Shown one piece after another: positions 27,114 through 36,264 of a DNA stretch of 64,000 nucleotides. The first letter of the stretch is position 1, and every line of letters begins with the position of its first letter. Origin of the DNA: JAIOSM01 sp023143455 (lineage in GTDB: Bacteria > Desulfobacterota > Desulfobacteria > Desulfobacterales > Desulfobacteraceae); the NCBI GenBank assembly GCA_030632885.1, contig DAOVTW010000005.1:1-64000 (forward strand), written 5' to 3'. The translations under genes and the position numbers were made by a program. The notes beneath the pieces were generated by a model. That model ran no database searches and was not told where the DNA came from. It saw nothing but the letters and a program-made list of their open reading frames with translations.

Positions 27114-28505
27114 TCATGCCTGTCTAAACCCTCGAAAAGAAGCGTCTTTACTTGAATACAAGCTCTTTGTCTGGGCAGCCATATTCTTTTTTTTATTTTC
27201 AAAATAATTCTCTAAAAGTCTGACATTAGCATCTGACAACTCAGAATAAAGCTCATTTTCAGATAACTCTGTAAAATTAGCAGCAAAAAGGTCTGAATTA
27301 AGATGCTTATTCTCATAAAAATCTTTTATGTCTTTTATCAATCCTTTTTCAATGGCATGATAATACAATGGAGCGCCGGGATATGGAGTCACCGGCCTGA
27401 TAGTCCTCATTTGTGCACCATCATCATACTTAATTAAAAAATCAACAGCTTTTCTTAATGTGTCTTTAGTGTCGCCAATATGACCAAAAAGTATATTTAA
27501 ACCCGGACTTATTCCTGCTTTTAATGTCGCATCAATGCCTTTAATAATTTGTTTTGTTGTCAGGGCTTTATTCATTTTTTTAAGCACCTCATCATCAAAA
27601 GCCTCTATTCCGTAATTAATAAAAACACAGCCTGCTTTTTTCATAACTTTTAAAATTTCCGGCGCTGCATAATTAAGTCGACCATTACAATCCCATCTTA
27701 CATTTAAATTTGCTTTTAAAAAAGCTTCGCATATTTCCAAAGTTCGTTTTTTAGAAGACATAAGGAGTTCATCGGAAAATGCTATATATGTTATCCCATA
27801 TTTCTTTTGTAAATATTGAATCTCTTCAACGATTGCAAGAGCACTTCTGGGGCGAAAACCCTTATCCATCCTATAACAAAAATTACACGTAAATGTACAG
27901 CCTCTACCGGAAAGCAAAGGCAGAACAAAATCACTGTGCGTAACATGGGGCATTCTTAAAAGACGATAATACTCAACAGGGAAAAGGTCATAGGCTGGCC
28001 ATGGAATACTGTCAATATCTTGAATCAATTCTCTTCTTGGGTTAACCAAGACTTCTATGCCATTACGATATGCAATTCCATCAATATTATTCAAAGCTTT
28101 GTGATTGGTAAAGGCATCAATTAATTCTAATATTGTATCTTCACCCTCACCCATTACTACAACATCGGCATTAGTTTTCTTTAGAAAAAATTCCGGTTCA
28201 GGGGCTGGTCCATGTCCTCCAAGAATATAATGTTCAGGTCTGTTCTTTGATTTACCAATCGCCTCAGAAATTTCTAATAATTTTTTATACTGATAATAAC
28301 CTGCGATAATACTTACACCAATAATATCAAATGTATTATGATCAAGATAAGAAGTAAGATGCTCTTTGGGATAATGATGTAAATCCTGGCTATATATCTC
28401 AACATCATAGCCTTTATTTTTTAGAACTGCTGCAATATATGCCAACCCTTGAGGAAACCAGTGAATATATGAGTCATTATCATAGACAACAAGTAGAATT
28501 CTCAA
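27114..28505 (-). CDS. B12-binding-domain radical SAM protein
   Basis: Residues 1-~140 form a cobalamin-binding Rossmann-like domain (GLAYIAAVLKNKGYDVEIYS, GVSIIAGY, ILGGHGPAPEPE, VVMGEGE) without the DxHxxG cobalt ligand. A radical SAM core follows, with CxxxCxxC (C203, C207, C210). This class B architecture includes methyltransferases and ring-forming enzymes. The start is TTG with GGAG 8-10 nt upstream. It heads the legionaminate operon, 28 bases before legC, and lies next to the flagellin gene. It may methylate the glycan or flagellin; substrate unknown. Confidence 0.8.
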   Translation of the reverse strand: MRILLVVYDNDSYIHWFPQGLAYIAAVLKNKGYDVEIYSQDLHHYPKEHLTSYLDHNTFDIIGVSIIAGYYQYKKLLEISEAIGKSKNRPEHYILGGHGPAPEPEFFLKKTNADVVVMGEGEDTILELIDAFTNHKALNNIDGIAYRNGIEVLVNPRRELIQDIDSIPWPAYDLFPVEYYRLLRMPHVTHSDFVLPLLSGRGCTFTCNFCYRMDKGFRPRSALAIVEEIQYLQKKYGITYIAFSDELLMSSKKRTLEICEAFLKANLNVRWDCNGRLNYAAPEILKVMKKAGCVFINYGIEAFDDEVLKKMNKALTTKQIIKGIDATLKAGISPGLNILFGHIGDTKDTLRKAVDFLIKYDDGAQMRTIRPVTPYPGAPLYYHAIEKGLIKDIKDFYENKHLNSDLFAANFTELSENELYSELSDANVRLLENYFENKKKNMAAQTKSLYSSKDASFRGFRQA

Positions 28506-28589
28506 ACTTCTTCTCCTTTTTCTTAAATAATCGCTTATAAAAAAGATAATGCGAAAGCATAGAGTTATTATATGCCCCTATTTTTTTCT

Positions 28590-28640
28590 AAGTCAAGAAA
28601 AAAACAAAAATGGGCAGTAACTTATATAGTTACTGCCCAT
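28590..28640 (-). terminator. Intrinsic terminator of the flagellin gene
   Basis: A perfect 12-bp stem, ATGGGCAGTAAC with GTTACTGCCCAT (28610-28640), around a 7-base loop. It is followed on the minus strand by the T-rich tract TTTTTGTTTTTTTCTTGACT. It lies 40 bases past the flagellin stop and insulates the glycan operon. Confidence 0.9.
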
Positions 28641-28680
28641 AGTTTAAAGGGTTAAAGATTTACGAATTAACTAATCTTAT

Positions 28681-31347
28681 CTACTGTAATAAGCTCAGAA
28701 CATTCTGAGAACTTGCATTTGCCTGTGCCATAGCAAAAGCACCTGCCTGAGAAAGTATCTGCATCTTAGTAAAAGTAGATGCTTCCTCTGCAAAGTCAAC
28801 ATCACGGATTGCAGATTCAGCTGCAAAAATGTTAACTCTTGTTACAGTAATATTGGCAATTGTAGATGTCAGCTGATTCTGGACAGAACCAAGATCAGCA
28901 CGTACTTTGTCCAAAGACTTCAAGGCAGCAGACGATACGGCAATAGCTATCTGTGCACCCTCTTGAGAGGTAACGTTAACATCTGAAAGACGATATGAAA
29001 CCGCCGCAGTTGTAGAAGAAACAGCAGATGCATCTGCCGCCTGTGCATTAGCAGTAAGAGTAGAACCGGCTGCCAAAATAGATCCACCATTTAAACTCAT
29101 GTCAGCGGTCAAGGTAGTTACTCCAGATGTTATAATTGCGCTGACTAATTGAGTACCAGCCTCATATGTAACTCCGTCGTTAGCAACCACATCAGTGGTC
29201 AGCATGGTTTGTGCTGCAATAACAGTTCCAGCAGCCAAGGTAGAGCCTCCAGCAATAAGCATATCAATACTGGAATCAACTACTTCTGCATTAAGAGTTG
29301 TCACAGTCCCACCAAGAGAGGATCCTTCTGCCAAAACAGCCAGTGTAACAAGAGAAGATCCTGCACCAAGTGTCATATCACCGCCTGTTACTGCAATGTC
29401 TTGATTATTATACCAATCATTGGAAAGTGTTGACCCTGTTGCCAGGCTTGATAAAGTCATAACCGTAGAGCCAGCTGTCAAAGTCATGTCACCAGTCAAA
29501 GTATAAGTAGCACCTACATCTATAGTATCACCTGTGAGAACAGTACCTGCTGCAAGTGTAGTTGCAGTAATAAAAGAACTACCTGTAGTTAAAGTCATAT
29601 CTGCAGTTGTTGTAATGGCAGTCGAATACATAACATTATCACTTACCATAGAACCAATTCCCACAGTGGAATCATCCCCAAGAGTTGAACCAGCGGCCAG
29701 GGTCAAGCTGCCATTGGTTTGGGTAGATGTACCGGCGGCACTAACAACAGCATTTGTTGTAACTATGGAGTAAAGGCCGGACGTAGTAAATGCAGCAGCT
29801 GCAGTATAATCAGTTAAATCAAGATCTGATGTCAACATGCTTGAACCAACAAACAGGGTTGATCCTGTTATTAGAATCGATCCTACTCCCAGAGTTGAAA
29901 CGCCAGTAGTCGCTCCAACAGCACCTGAGATGACCTCGGCAGCATCGAAACTAGTTGTTGTACCACCTCCAATTGTTGAACCTAACGCAAGCACACTACC
30001 TGAACCAAGTGTACCAATTCCAGCAGTAACACCACTTGTAGTAACTGTTCCAGTGAGAGTTGAGCCTGAATTAATAATAGTTCCTTGAAGTAACGTAGAC
30101 CCGGAGCCAATAGTGCTGCTACCAGTTGTATAGACAGAGCCAGAAATGATCCCATCTGCAAGAGCTCCTACAAAGGTACTGTCAGCACCAATAGTAGAAC
30201 CAGCGATGATAGTTGAACCAGAGGCAATAGTAGATTCAGCTGTAGTGGTAATGACACCGGTTGTCTGTAACAAATTATCAGCAAGTGCCACTGCCTGTCC
30301 ACCAGCTCTGTCAAGAATAACAATATCAGAGGTTCCATTCTGTGTAAGAGTAATCTTACCAATAGTAGACATAGCTGCTGTAGCACCTAATACTGCTGTG
30401 GTGTTTGTCCCTTGAGTCACCTCGATTGCGCGATCATCAGTTGAAGTTAAAGTGAGTTTCCCCTCCTCATCTATAGAAGCAAAAACACCATGCTGATCAG
30501 TCTTAAAGTTAATAGATGCCACAAGCGCACCATCTGAATCATTGTCCTGAACAGCTAATGATCCAATATGAACTCCATTAATTTCAAAAGTACTATCAGT
30601 TGTTCCTGCATTAATAGCAAAACTTGTTGTCGTAGTAACTGAAGCGTCTGCTGTAATACCCAATACATCACTTAATTTGTTAATGGCATCAGCAAGAGCA
30701 CCCATACTGTTTTCTCTGGTATTGTCATACTGAATATCAACAGTGTTAAGATCATAAGTAGCATTTTGGATATTACTGTAAATTGCGAGTGCAGCAGTAC
30801 CTACATCAGCAACAGTCAGATCAGATGTTGATATATGTCCTATTTTGGTTGATTCACCAGTTCCAATAGAAATACTAACTGTCTCACCAGAGTAAGCACC
30901 TACCTGAAACTTCTTGTTTGTAAAATTACCGGAAAGAAGTTTCTGGTTATTAAAAGAAGTAGTTTTCGCGATGATATCAAGCTCTTCCATGAGCTTATTT
31001 ATATCCGCCTGAATTGCAATTCTTGACTCAGTAGTCTGCCCATCCTGAGCTGCCTGAACAGCCTTGGTTTTAATTGTATTAACAATGTTAATAGATTCCT
31101 CAAGGGCACCATCAGCTGTCTGTACCATTGAGATACCATCGTTAGCATTTTTGATTGCCTGACCAAGACTTAAGCCCTGGGAACGAAGCGAATCAGCGAT
31201 AGCCATACCTGAAGCATCGTCAGCAGCCTTATTAATTCTAAGACCTGATGACAATTTTTCCAATGAAGCTGTAAGCCCAGCACTATTTCTAAGCATACTT
31301 CTATGGGCATTCATCGCCGCAATATTTGTGTTTATTCTTAATGTCAT
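28681..31347 (-). CDS. fliC: Flagellin, very large, with hexapeptide-repeat central domain
   Basis: The filament protein. The conserved N-terminal D0/D1 region (1-~165, starting MTLRINTNIAAMNAHRSM) and C-terminal D1/D0 (~790-888, ending in the NASSQNVLSLLQ type tail) are intact. Residues ~245-310 hold a flagellin_IN-like motif (TFEINGVHIGSL). Residues ~371-770 are Gly/Ser/Thr-rich with six-residue periodicity (IASGST-IIAGST-IGADST). At 888 residues it is far longer than the usual 270-500. GGAGGA precedes the ATG by 8. A sigma-28 site, a stem-loop leader and a terminator flank it, making it monocistronic. The surface domain has many Ser/Thr residues available for O-glycosylation by Maf. Confidence 0.95.
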   Translation of the reverse strand: MTLRINTNIAAMNAHRSMLRNSAGLTASLEKLSSGLRINKAADDASGMAIADSLRSQGLSLGQAIKNANDGISMVQTADGALEESINIVNTIKTKAVQAAQDGQTTESRIAIQADINKLMEELDIIAKTTSFNNQKLLSGNFTNKKFQVGAYSGETVSISIGTGESTKIGHISTSDLTVADVGTAALAIYSNIQNATYDLNTVDIQYDNTRENSMGALADAINKLSDVLGITADASVTTTTSFAINAGTTDSTFEINGVHIGSLAVQDNDSDGALVASINFKTDQHGVFASIDEEGKLTLTSTDDRAIEVTQGTNTTAVLGATAAMSTIGKITLTQNGTSDIVILDRAGGQAVALADNLLQTTGVITTTAESTIASGSTIIAGSTIGADSTFVGALADGIISGSVYTTGSSTIGSGSTLLQGTIINSGSTLTGTVTTSGVTAGIGTLGSGSVLALGSTIGGGTTTSFDAAEVISGAVGATTGVSTLGVGSILITGSTLFVGSSMLTSDLDLTDYTAAAAFTTSGLYSIVTTNAVVSAAGTSTQTNGSLTLAAGSTLGDDSTVGIGSMVSDNVMYSTAITTTADMTLTTGSSFITATTLAAGTVLTGDTIDVGATYTLTGDMTLTAGSTVMTLSSLATGSTLSNDWYNNQDIAVTGGDMTLGAGSSLVTLAVLAEGSSLGGTVTTLNAEVVDSSIDMLIAGGSTLAAGTVIAAQTMLTTDVVANDGVTYEAGTQLVSAIITSGVTTLTADMSLNGGSILAAGSTLTANAQAADASAVSSTTAAVSYRLSDVNVTSQEGAQIAIAVSSAALKSLDKVRADLGSVQNQLTSTIANITVTRVNIFAAESAIRDVDFAEEASTFTKMQILSQAGAFAMAQANASSQNVLSLLQ
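29038..30237 (-). repeat. Degenerate 18-bp (hexapeptide) tandem repeats in flagellin
   Basis: This part of the flagellin gene encodes residues ~371-770, where six-residue units of the form [I/L/V/F]-x-x-G/D-S-T recur. Examples are IASGST, IIAGST, IGADST, LGSGSV, LALGST, LAAGST, LGDDST, LTTGSS, FITATT, LAEGSS and LIAGGST. The DNA is accordingly 18-bp periodic but well diverged, which argues for an old, selected repeat and not a recent expansion. Confidence 0.8.
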
Positions 31348-31376
31348 GTTTTATTCCTCCATGAAATAATGTTTAT

Positions 31377-31394
31377 AAGGGAATCCATTCCCTT
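31377..31394 (-). promoter_or_regulatory. Flagellin leader stem-loop, probable CsrA binding site
   Basis: In the flagellin 5' leader, AAGGGA pairs with TCCCTT around the loop AUGGAU (31388-31383). One more T-A pair extends the stem. A GGA in a hairpin loop preceded by A-N is the classic CsrA site. A second ANGGA (AUGGAGGA, 31362-31355) contains the Shine-Dalgarno of the flagellin gene. A third (AAAGGAGG, around 31438-31447) lies farther upstream. Confidence 0.65.
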
Positions 31395-31480
31395 AAAGTT
31401 TATGTTTCGTTTAACTACAATAACAAAATCTTAAGTTCACCTCCTTTCAATCTAATTATTAGTGTGATATCTAAAAACTC

Positions 31481-31507
31481 TTATCGACAAAACAGGCTCA
31501 AACTTTA
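31481..31507 (-). promoter_or_regulatory. Sigma-28 (FliA) promoter of the flagellin gene
   Basis: On the minus strand TAAA (31507-31504), 15 bases, then GTCGATAA (31488-31481). The consensus is TAAA-N15-GCCGATAA, so there is one mismatch. The predicted leader is about 125 nt long, unusually long and structured. FliA is encoded at 54463. Confidence 0.85.
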
Positions 31508-31598
31508 ACAAAAAAAATCATTTACTTAATGCGCTATTAAGGTTATTATATTTGGTATCATCTAATAAATTTTATTAATTCTCGAAGGGAGAACCACT

Positions 31599-34481
31599 AT
31601 GCCTACTGACCATATTGGACAGACTAATTTTTTCGATGCAAACATGAAGCTCCTTAAAAAAAATCATCCTCAAATATGGACAATGATGAAAAAAAACCCA
31701 CCTGAACCTGAGGGCGAAATTATTCTTGCCCAAAACGGCGAACCAAACTTATGGACCAAGGACGTAGATGGGAATCGTGTATCTTTACATATTCCTAAAA
31801 ACCCTGGAGCTGAAATCAATGACGTTTCCAAAACTATAAAAGAAAATTTTGAAGGGACCCTTATTATTACTGGAATGGGGCTTGGTTATTGTCCCCAGGC
31901 TATTATTGAAAAACGTAAAAATTTAAGGCATCTTGCGATTTTTGAACCAAATGCCGGGATTTTTCTGCAAGGATTAAAAGCTTTAGACCTCTCAACGCTT
32001 CTTTCAGATCCAAGGGTCATATTAGGTATTGGTGAAGAACTAAACATTGCAACAATAATGGAACCTGCAACAAAAGCGTTACAACTGGAAGGTATAAAAC
32101 ATATTAAACACAGCCCTTCTTTCGCTCTTGACCCTCAAAAATATAATACTCTTTATAAAGATATTAATAATTATACAAGTTTTGCTAATATTGAAGGCAA
32201 TACCTTTTTGAAAATGGGACACGATTTTTTTAAAAACAGACTCAAACACCTAAACTCCATCCACCATAATTATTTATTTGATGAGTTAAAAGAAAAATTT
32301 AAAGATATGCCTGCAATAATTGTTTCTGCAGGACCATCTCTTGATAAAAATATCCATATCCTTAAAAAAGCAAAAGATAAAGCAATTATCTTTGCTGTTG
32401 ATTCTGCTTTACCAAGTTTAGTTGCGAATAAAATAATGCCGAACTTTGTTACAACGATTGATCCTTTAGAACTAATTTTTGAAAAAGTTGCCAATGTAGC
32501 TAATCAAGTGAATGATGTCTCCCTGATATGCATGTCTTGGGCAAGTAGTAAAATGGCAAAACTCTTCCCAACTGATAAAGTTTTTTGGTGCTTTGGCGCT
32601 AAACCAGTAGAACAATGGATGGCCAAACTTACTGGCTGCGAAATAATTACAGCCGGCGCGACTTCGGTTGCGCACCTCAACTTCCTATCTGCTATTTTTA
32701 TGGGGTGTTCACCGATTATTTTTGTAGGGCAGGATCTCTCTTTCTCACAATCTAAAAGCCATGCATCCAGCATGACTCTACCAACAAGAGATCTAATTAA
32801 TAAAACACTGAAAAATGAAGAAGATATTATCTGGCTCGATGGCGTGCATGGTGAAAAGGTTCCTTCAAATCGTGGATTTCACACTCATAAACGTTTTTTT
32901 GAAACAATGATTGAAAGCCAGAAAGGTCATTATATAAACTCCACTGAAAAAGGTTGTCATATTGAAGGAACCGAAGTTATGTCCTTACAGGATGCTATTA
33001 ACAGTTTTTGTACAAAAAAAATAGACATAAAACACACTTTCTCTGTTTCTTTTGATAAAAGAGATCCGGCTATTTTGCGAAATCATCTTCTTGGCGAACT
33101 TCAAACAAAAATAAAAAAATGCCAGGAAATTAAAAAAATGTTAAAAGAGACAAAACAGCTTTTAAACGATCTCTTTAAAACATTGAGTAAAGCTAAAAAA
33201 TTAAAAATACCATACAAAAGCTTTAACGATCTTCCGATTTCAAGCCAAAAAAAAGGATTAAAACTTGATAAAATTGGGAAAAATTTAGATAACGCGACTG
33301 ATATCTGGTCTTTGATGCAGGAAATCACTATGGCAGGACTGCGCCAAAGTGAACAGCAAAAACATGCTATTGATCTACTTGGTAATAGCCCTGATCATTA
33401 TACAGAATGGCTACAAAAAAGCTTTGAGCGATTGGACACCGTCAACAAGGTTAGACAACAGGTTTTACCATTATTCCAGAATACTTTAACTGAAGATGTC
33501 AATACCCTGCAATCAGAGGCAAAGTTTCTTTCGATGCTTGACAACCATGAGGATATGAAAAAATACAATCAAAACTTAATAAAGCTGATCACTCTCTACT
33601 TTGATTCAGGTAATATTAATCTTGCTCAACCGTGGCTGAAAATACTATCAAAAAACTTGCCGGATTCAGGGGAAACAAAATTTTTTCAGGGCATTACATC
33701 TGCACATTATACTGAATATGATAGAGCAGAAGCATTCTTTGCTAAGGCTGTCAAGGCAGATCCTTTATTCGCCGAAAAAGTTACAAAATTCCGTGAAAGT
33801 CAGGGAGATGCGTATATAAATTATGCTCCAATATTTGACATTAATGATAAGGCTGTGGCGAGAAAACTTCTTTTAAAAGGTTTAATCTATGCTCCTGAGC
33901 ACGAAAAAGTAAAGCAGGAGCTAAAATTACGTGGTGATCAATCCATAGAAGAAATAAAAAGCCACGAAAAAGCAGGCACACTATCTGAAACAGAAGACAT
34001 GATCGACTCCTGGCTTGACGATTTGTCCTCTAACGAGAAATTAACCTCTATAATTGGTGATGATAATGCTTCTCAACTTAACTATTATAAAGGTATGATT
34101 TCAGCTGACAAAGAAAACTTTGATTTGAGCATTGCCCATTTTAATAAAGCATTGGATATTAGACCTGATAATCCTGCCCTTCATATATCTCTCACAGATG
34201 CATATTTTGCAAAAACCGATTATACCAAAGGTATTGATCATTTGAAACAGGCTGTTTCACTTGACAATGCTTATGCTGTTTATTGGGAGGAGATAGGCGA
34301 TGAACTTATGCAATCAAGGCAATTTGAAGATGCCTTAGCTGCTTTTGAAAACTGTTTCGTAGCTCTTCCTGAACGTGTTCATTTATTAAAGAAAATCGGG
34401 GATTGTTATCAAGAGACAGGACAGCTGGAAGCAGCTCGTGAAGCTTACGAAAATCTAAATGCTTTGCTTAAAGAATCATAA
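31599..34481 (+). CDS. maf: Motility accessory factor (Maf) flagellin nonulosonate transferase
   Basis: Maf proteins transfer pseudaminic or legionaminic acid to flagellin in the cytoplasm. The central MAF_flag10 (DUF115-like) domain is clear at about residues 220-420: PAIIVSAGPSLDKN, IFAVDSALPSLVANKI, FVTTIDP, TAGATSVAHLNF and PIIFVGQDLSFS. A helical region follows, then from ~670 to 960 TPR repeats (FFQGITSAHYTEYDRAEAFF, YYKGMISADKENFDLSIAHF). GGGAGA precedes the ATG. It is divergent from flagellin and heads the fliD-fliS-flaG unit, which supports a role in filament glycosylation. Confidence 0.9.
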   Translation: MPTDHIGQTNFFDANMKLLKKNHPQIWTMMKKNPPEPEGEIILAQNGEPNLWTKDVDGNRVSLHIPKNPGAEINDVSKTIKENFEGTLIITGMGLGYCPQAIIEKRKNLRHLAIFEPNAGIFLQGLKALDLSTLLSDPRVILGIGEELNIATIMEPATKALQLEGIKHIKHSPSFALDPQKYNTLYKDINNYTSFANIEGNTFLKMGHDFFKNRLKHLNSIHHNYLFDELKEKFKDMPAIIVSAGPSLDKNIHILKKAKDKAIIFAVDSALPSLVANKIMPNFVTTIDPLELIFEKVANVANQVNDVSLICMSWASSKMAKLFPTDKVFWCFGAKPVEQWMAKLTGCEIITAGATSVAHLNFLSAIFMGCSPIIFVGQDLSFSQSKSHASSMTLPTRDLINKTLKNEEDIIWLDGVHGEKVPSNRGFHTHKRFFETMIESQKGHYINSTEKGCHIEGTEVMSLQDAINSFCTKKIDIKHTFSVSFDKRDPAILRNHLLGELQTKIKKCQEIKKMLKETKQLLNDLFKTLSKAKKLKIPYKSFNDLPISSQKKGLKLDKIGKNLDNATDIWSLMQEITMAGLRQSEQQKHAIDLLGNSPDHYTEWLQKSFERLDTVNKVRQQVLPLFQNTLTEDVNTLQSEAKFLSMLDNHEDMKKYNQNLIKLITLYFDSGNINLAQPWLKILSKNLPDSGETKFFQGITSAHYTEYDRAEAFFAKAVKADPLFAEKVTKFRESQGDAYINYAPIFDINDKAVARKLLLKGLIYAPEHEKVKQELKLRGDQSIEEIKSHEKAGTLSETEDMIDSWLDDLSSNEKLTSIIGDDNASQLNYYKGMISADKENFDLSIAHFNKALDIRPDNPALHISLTDAYFAKTDYTKGIDHLKQAVSLDNAYAVYWEEIGDELMQSRQFEDALAAFENCFVALPERVHLLKKIGDCYQETGQLEAAREAYENLNALLKES

Positions 34482-34492
34482 TGTTTTTTTAT

Positions 34493-34520
34493 TAATGTTT
34501 TGCATAAAAACTACCGATAT
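34493..34520 (+). promoter_or_regulatory. Possible sigma-28 promoter upstream of fliD
   Basis: TAAT, 16 bases, then ACCGATAT (34513-34520), compared with TAAA-N15-GCCGATAA. The spacing is one base long and three positions differ, so this is only suggestive. The site lies 43 bases before the fliD ATG. Confidence 0.35.
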
Positions 34521-34562
34521 TATTATTACAATAAAGATTATTGAAAAATAGAGGTAACTAAA

Positions 34563-36245
34563 ATGGCTTTAGGATCAATATCGAGTTTAGGCGTAGGTTC
34601 AGGATTTGAACTTCAACAAATGCTTGATGACCTGCGTGCAGTTGACGAAACATCAATTAACATAAAAAAGACTGAAAAGACTAGGCTCACAGAGCAGATT
34701 GTTGAATTTAATTCCTTAAACGCAAAAATCCTACAGATGAAGTCAAATGCGCTCTCTCTTTCTTTAGAATCAAATTTCCTGGACAGGAACATAACAATTG
34801 ATGAAGAAGTTGCCCTGGTAACAGTACAGTCAGGCACTACAATATCATCATACTCACTTGATATAGATCGTCTTGCTTCAAAAAGCTCATGGCAGGCAGC
34901 AACTGGTGTTGCACTCTCAAGCTCAATTATGTATGCAGAACCAACAACATCATATACAACATTCACAGAACCTACTATAGGTGTAGACACAGCACTTTCT
35001 TTTACTGTGGAACATGAAGACGGGCAACAGACCATTTCTCTGACTATTGCAGCAAATTCAAGTATTCAGGATATTGTTAATGCTATCAATGCTGATTCTG
35101 AAAATATAAATGGCGAGACAACTTATGTAACAGCCACCGCTGCAACTGGCGAAAATGGGAGTTACGTAAAGCTCTCTTCTACAACTAAAGACACTACTGA
35201 AAACAATCAAATCCTTGTAACAGAAGGACCCGCCTTTATTACTCCTGATCTTACTTTTTCCTATCAAGTAGGAGCTGACAATGATCCTGTATATGTGACT
35301 ATTCCTCCCGGAACTTCTTACACAAGCGTTGTCTCTCTTATTAATGATGATGTAAACAATAACGGGATGACAGCTGCCATGGTTGATACCGGAATAGGAG
35401 CGACTCCATGGAAGCTAACCTTTACAGCAGATGAAACAGGTGAAGATAACAGAATTTCCATAAGTGCGAACCTTACAATGACAGAAATACAAGGCGCCGT
35501 AGCTGAGTCCTTAAATGCAGCCTTTTCTGTAGATGGCACTGAATATCAAAGACAGAATAATAGTGGTATAGATGATGTTATCCAAGGTGTCTCACTAACT
35601 CTTAAAAAAGTTGACACAACTCAACTGGCCATATCTTCTTCATCTGAAACAATGAAAGAAAAAATTATAAATCTTATTGATTTATATAATGAAATTAATA
35701 CTGACATAGATTTAAAAACAGCCTACGCAACAGACGTAAATGATGAAGGAGGAATTCTTTCCAATATACAATCCTTAAAATCCTTAGATTCTATTCTCTT
35801 TGATCTTCTAGGAACTGTTGTAGACACTGGAACCGACATTACATCCCTTGCTGACCTTGGAATGGAAACTAATCAGAATGGAACAATAACTCTGGATCAA
35901 AGTGCTCTTACAGAAGCTTTTGCTTCTTCGTTTGATGATGTAGTTGCTCTTTTTATTGGAGACAGTGATAACGGAATAGAAGGTCTTGGTGATGTTCTCA
36001 ATGACAGATTGAGATCAATGACCAATTCCAGTACAGGAGTTGTTACTGCAGAAAAAAGTACTGCCCAGACAAAATTAGATACTTTGACTGAAAGTATTGA
36101 AACTGCGACTGAAAGATTAGATAAAAAATATGATCAAATGGCAAGGCAATTTATTCAGCTTGATTCATTTATTGGAAGAATGAATTCACAGATGGATTAT
36201 CTTTCAAGCACGCTTGACGCGTTTAATACAAGCAAAACCGATTGA
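34563..36245 (+). CDS. fliD: Flagellar filament cap protein FliD (HAP2)
   Basis: FliD sits at the filament tip and folds exported flagellin into place. The N-terminal FliD_N domain is recognisable (ISSLGVGSGFELQQMLDDLR), two flagellin_IN-like segments fall in the middle (around 140-300), and FliD_C starts near AFSVDGTEYQRQNNSGIDD. The C-terminal coiled coil ends with QFIQLDSFIGRMNSQMDYL. At 560 residues it is somewhat longer than average. It is followed by fliS after 19 bases. Confidence 0.95.
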   Translation: MALGSISSLGVGSGFELQQMLDDLRAVDETSINIKKTEKTRLTEQIVEFNSLNAKILQMKSNALSLSLESNFLDRNITIDEEVALVTVQSGTTISSYSLDIDRLASKSSWQAATGVALSSSIMYAEPTTSYTTFTEPTIGVDTALSFTVEHEDGQQTISLTIAANSSIQDIVNAINADSENINGETTYVTATAATGENGSYVKLSSTTKDTTENNQILVTEGPAFITPDLTFSYQVGADNDPVYVTIPPGTSYTSVVSLINDDVNNNGMTAAMVDTGIGATPWKLTFTADETGEDNRISISANLTMTEIQGAVAESLNAAFSVDGTEYQRQNNSGIDDVIQGVSLTLKKVDTTQLAISSSSETMKEKIINLIDLYNEINTDIDLKTAYATDVNDEGGILSNIQSLKSLDSILFDLLGTVVDTGTDITSLADLGMETNQNGTITLDQSALTEAFASSFDDVVALFIGDSDNGIEGLGDVLNDRLRSMTNSSTGVVTAEKSTAQTKLDTLTESIETATERLDKKYDQMARQFIQLDSFIGRMNSQMDYLSSTLDAFNTSKTD

Positions 36246-36264
36246 TTTTAAAAAGGAGGCTTAT

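Noticed and set aside
27086..27202. N-terminal extension of legC by 39 codons
   Set aside because: It overlaps the radical SAM gene by 89 bases, has no family similarity, and the Met at 27085 gives the usual LegC start and length.
29038..30237. CRISPR array or recent microsatellite
   Set aside because: The repeats are in frame, 18-bp periodic and diverged, inside a flagellin gene; there are no spacers.
29149..30415. Plus-strand ORFs antisense to the flagellin repeats
   Set aside because: Their Val/Pro/Glu periodicity mirrors the sense repeats; they are not independent genes.
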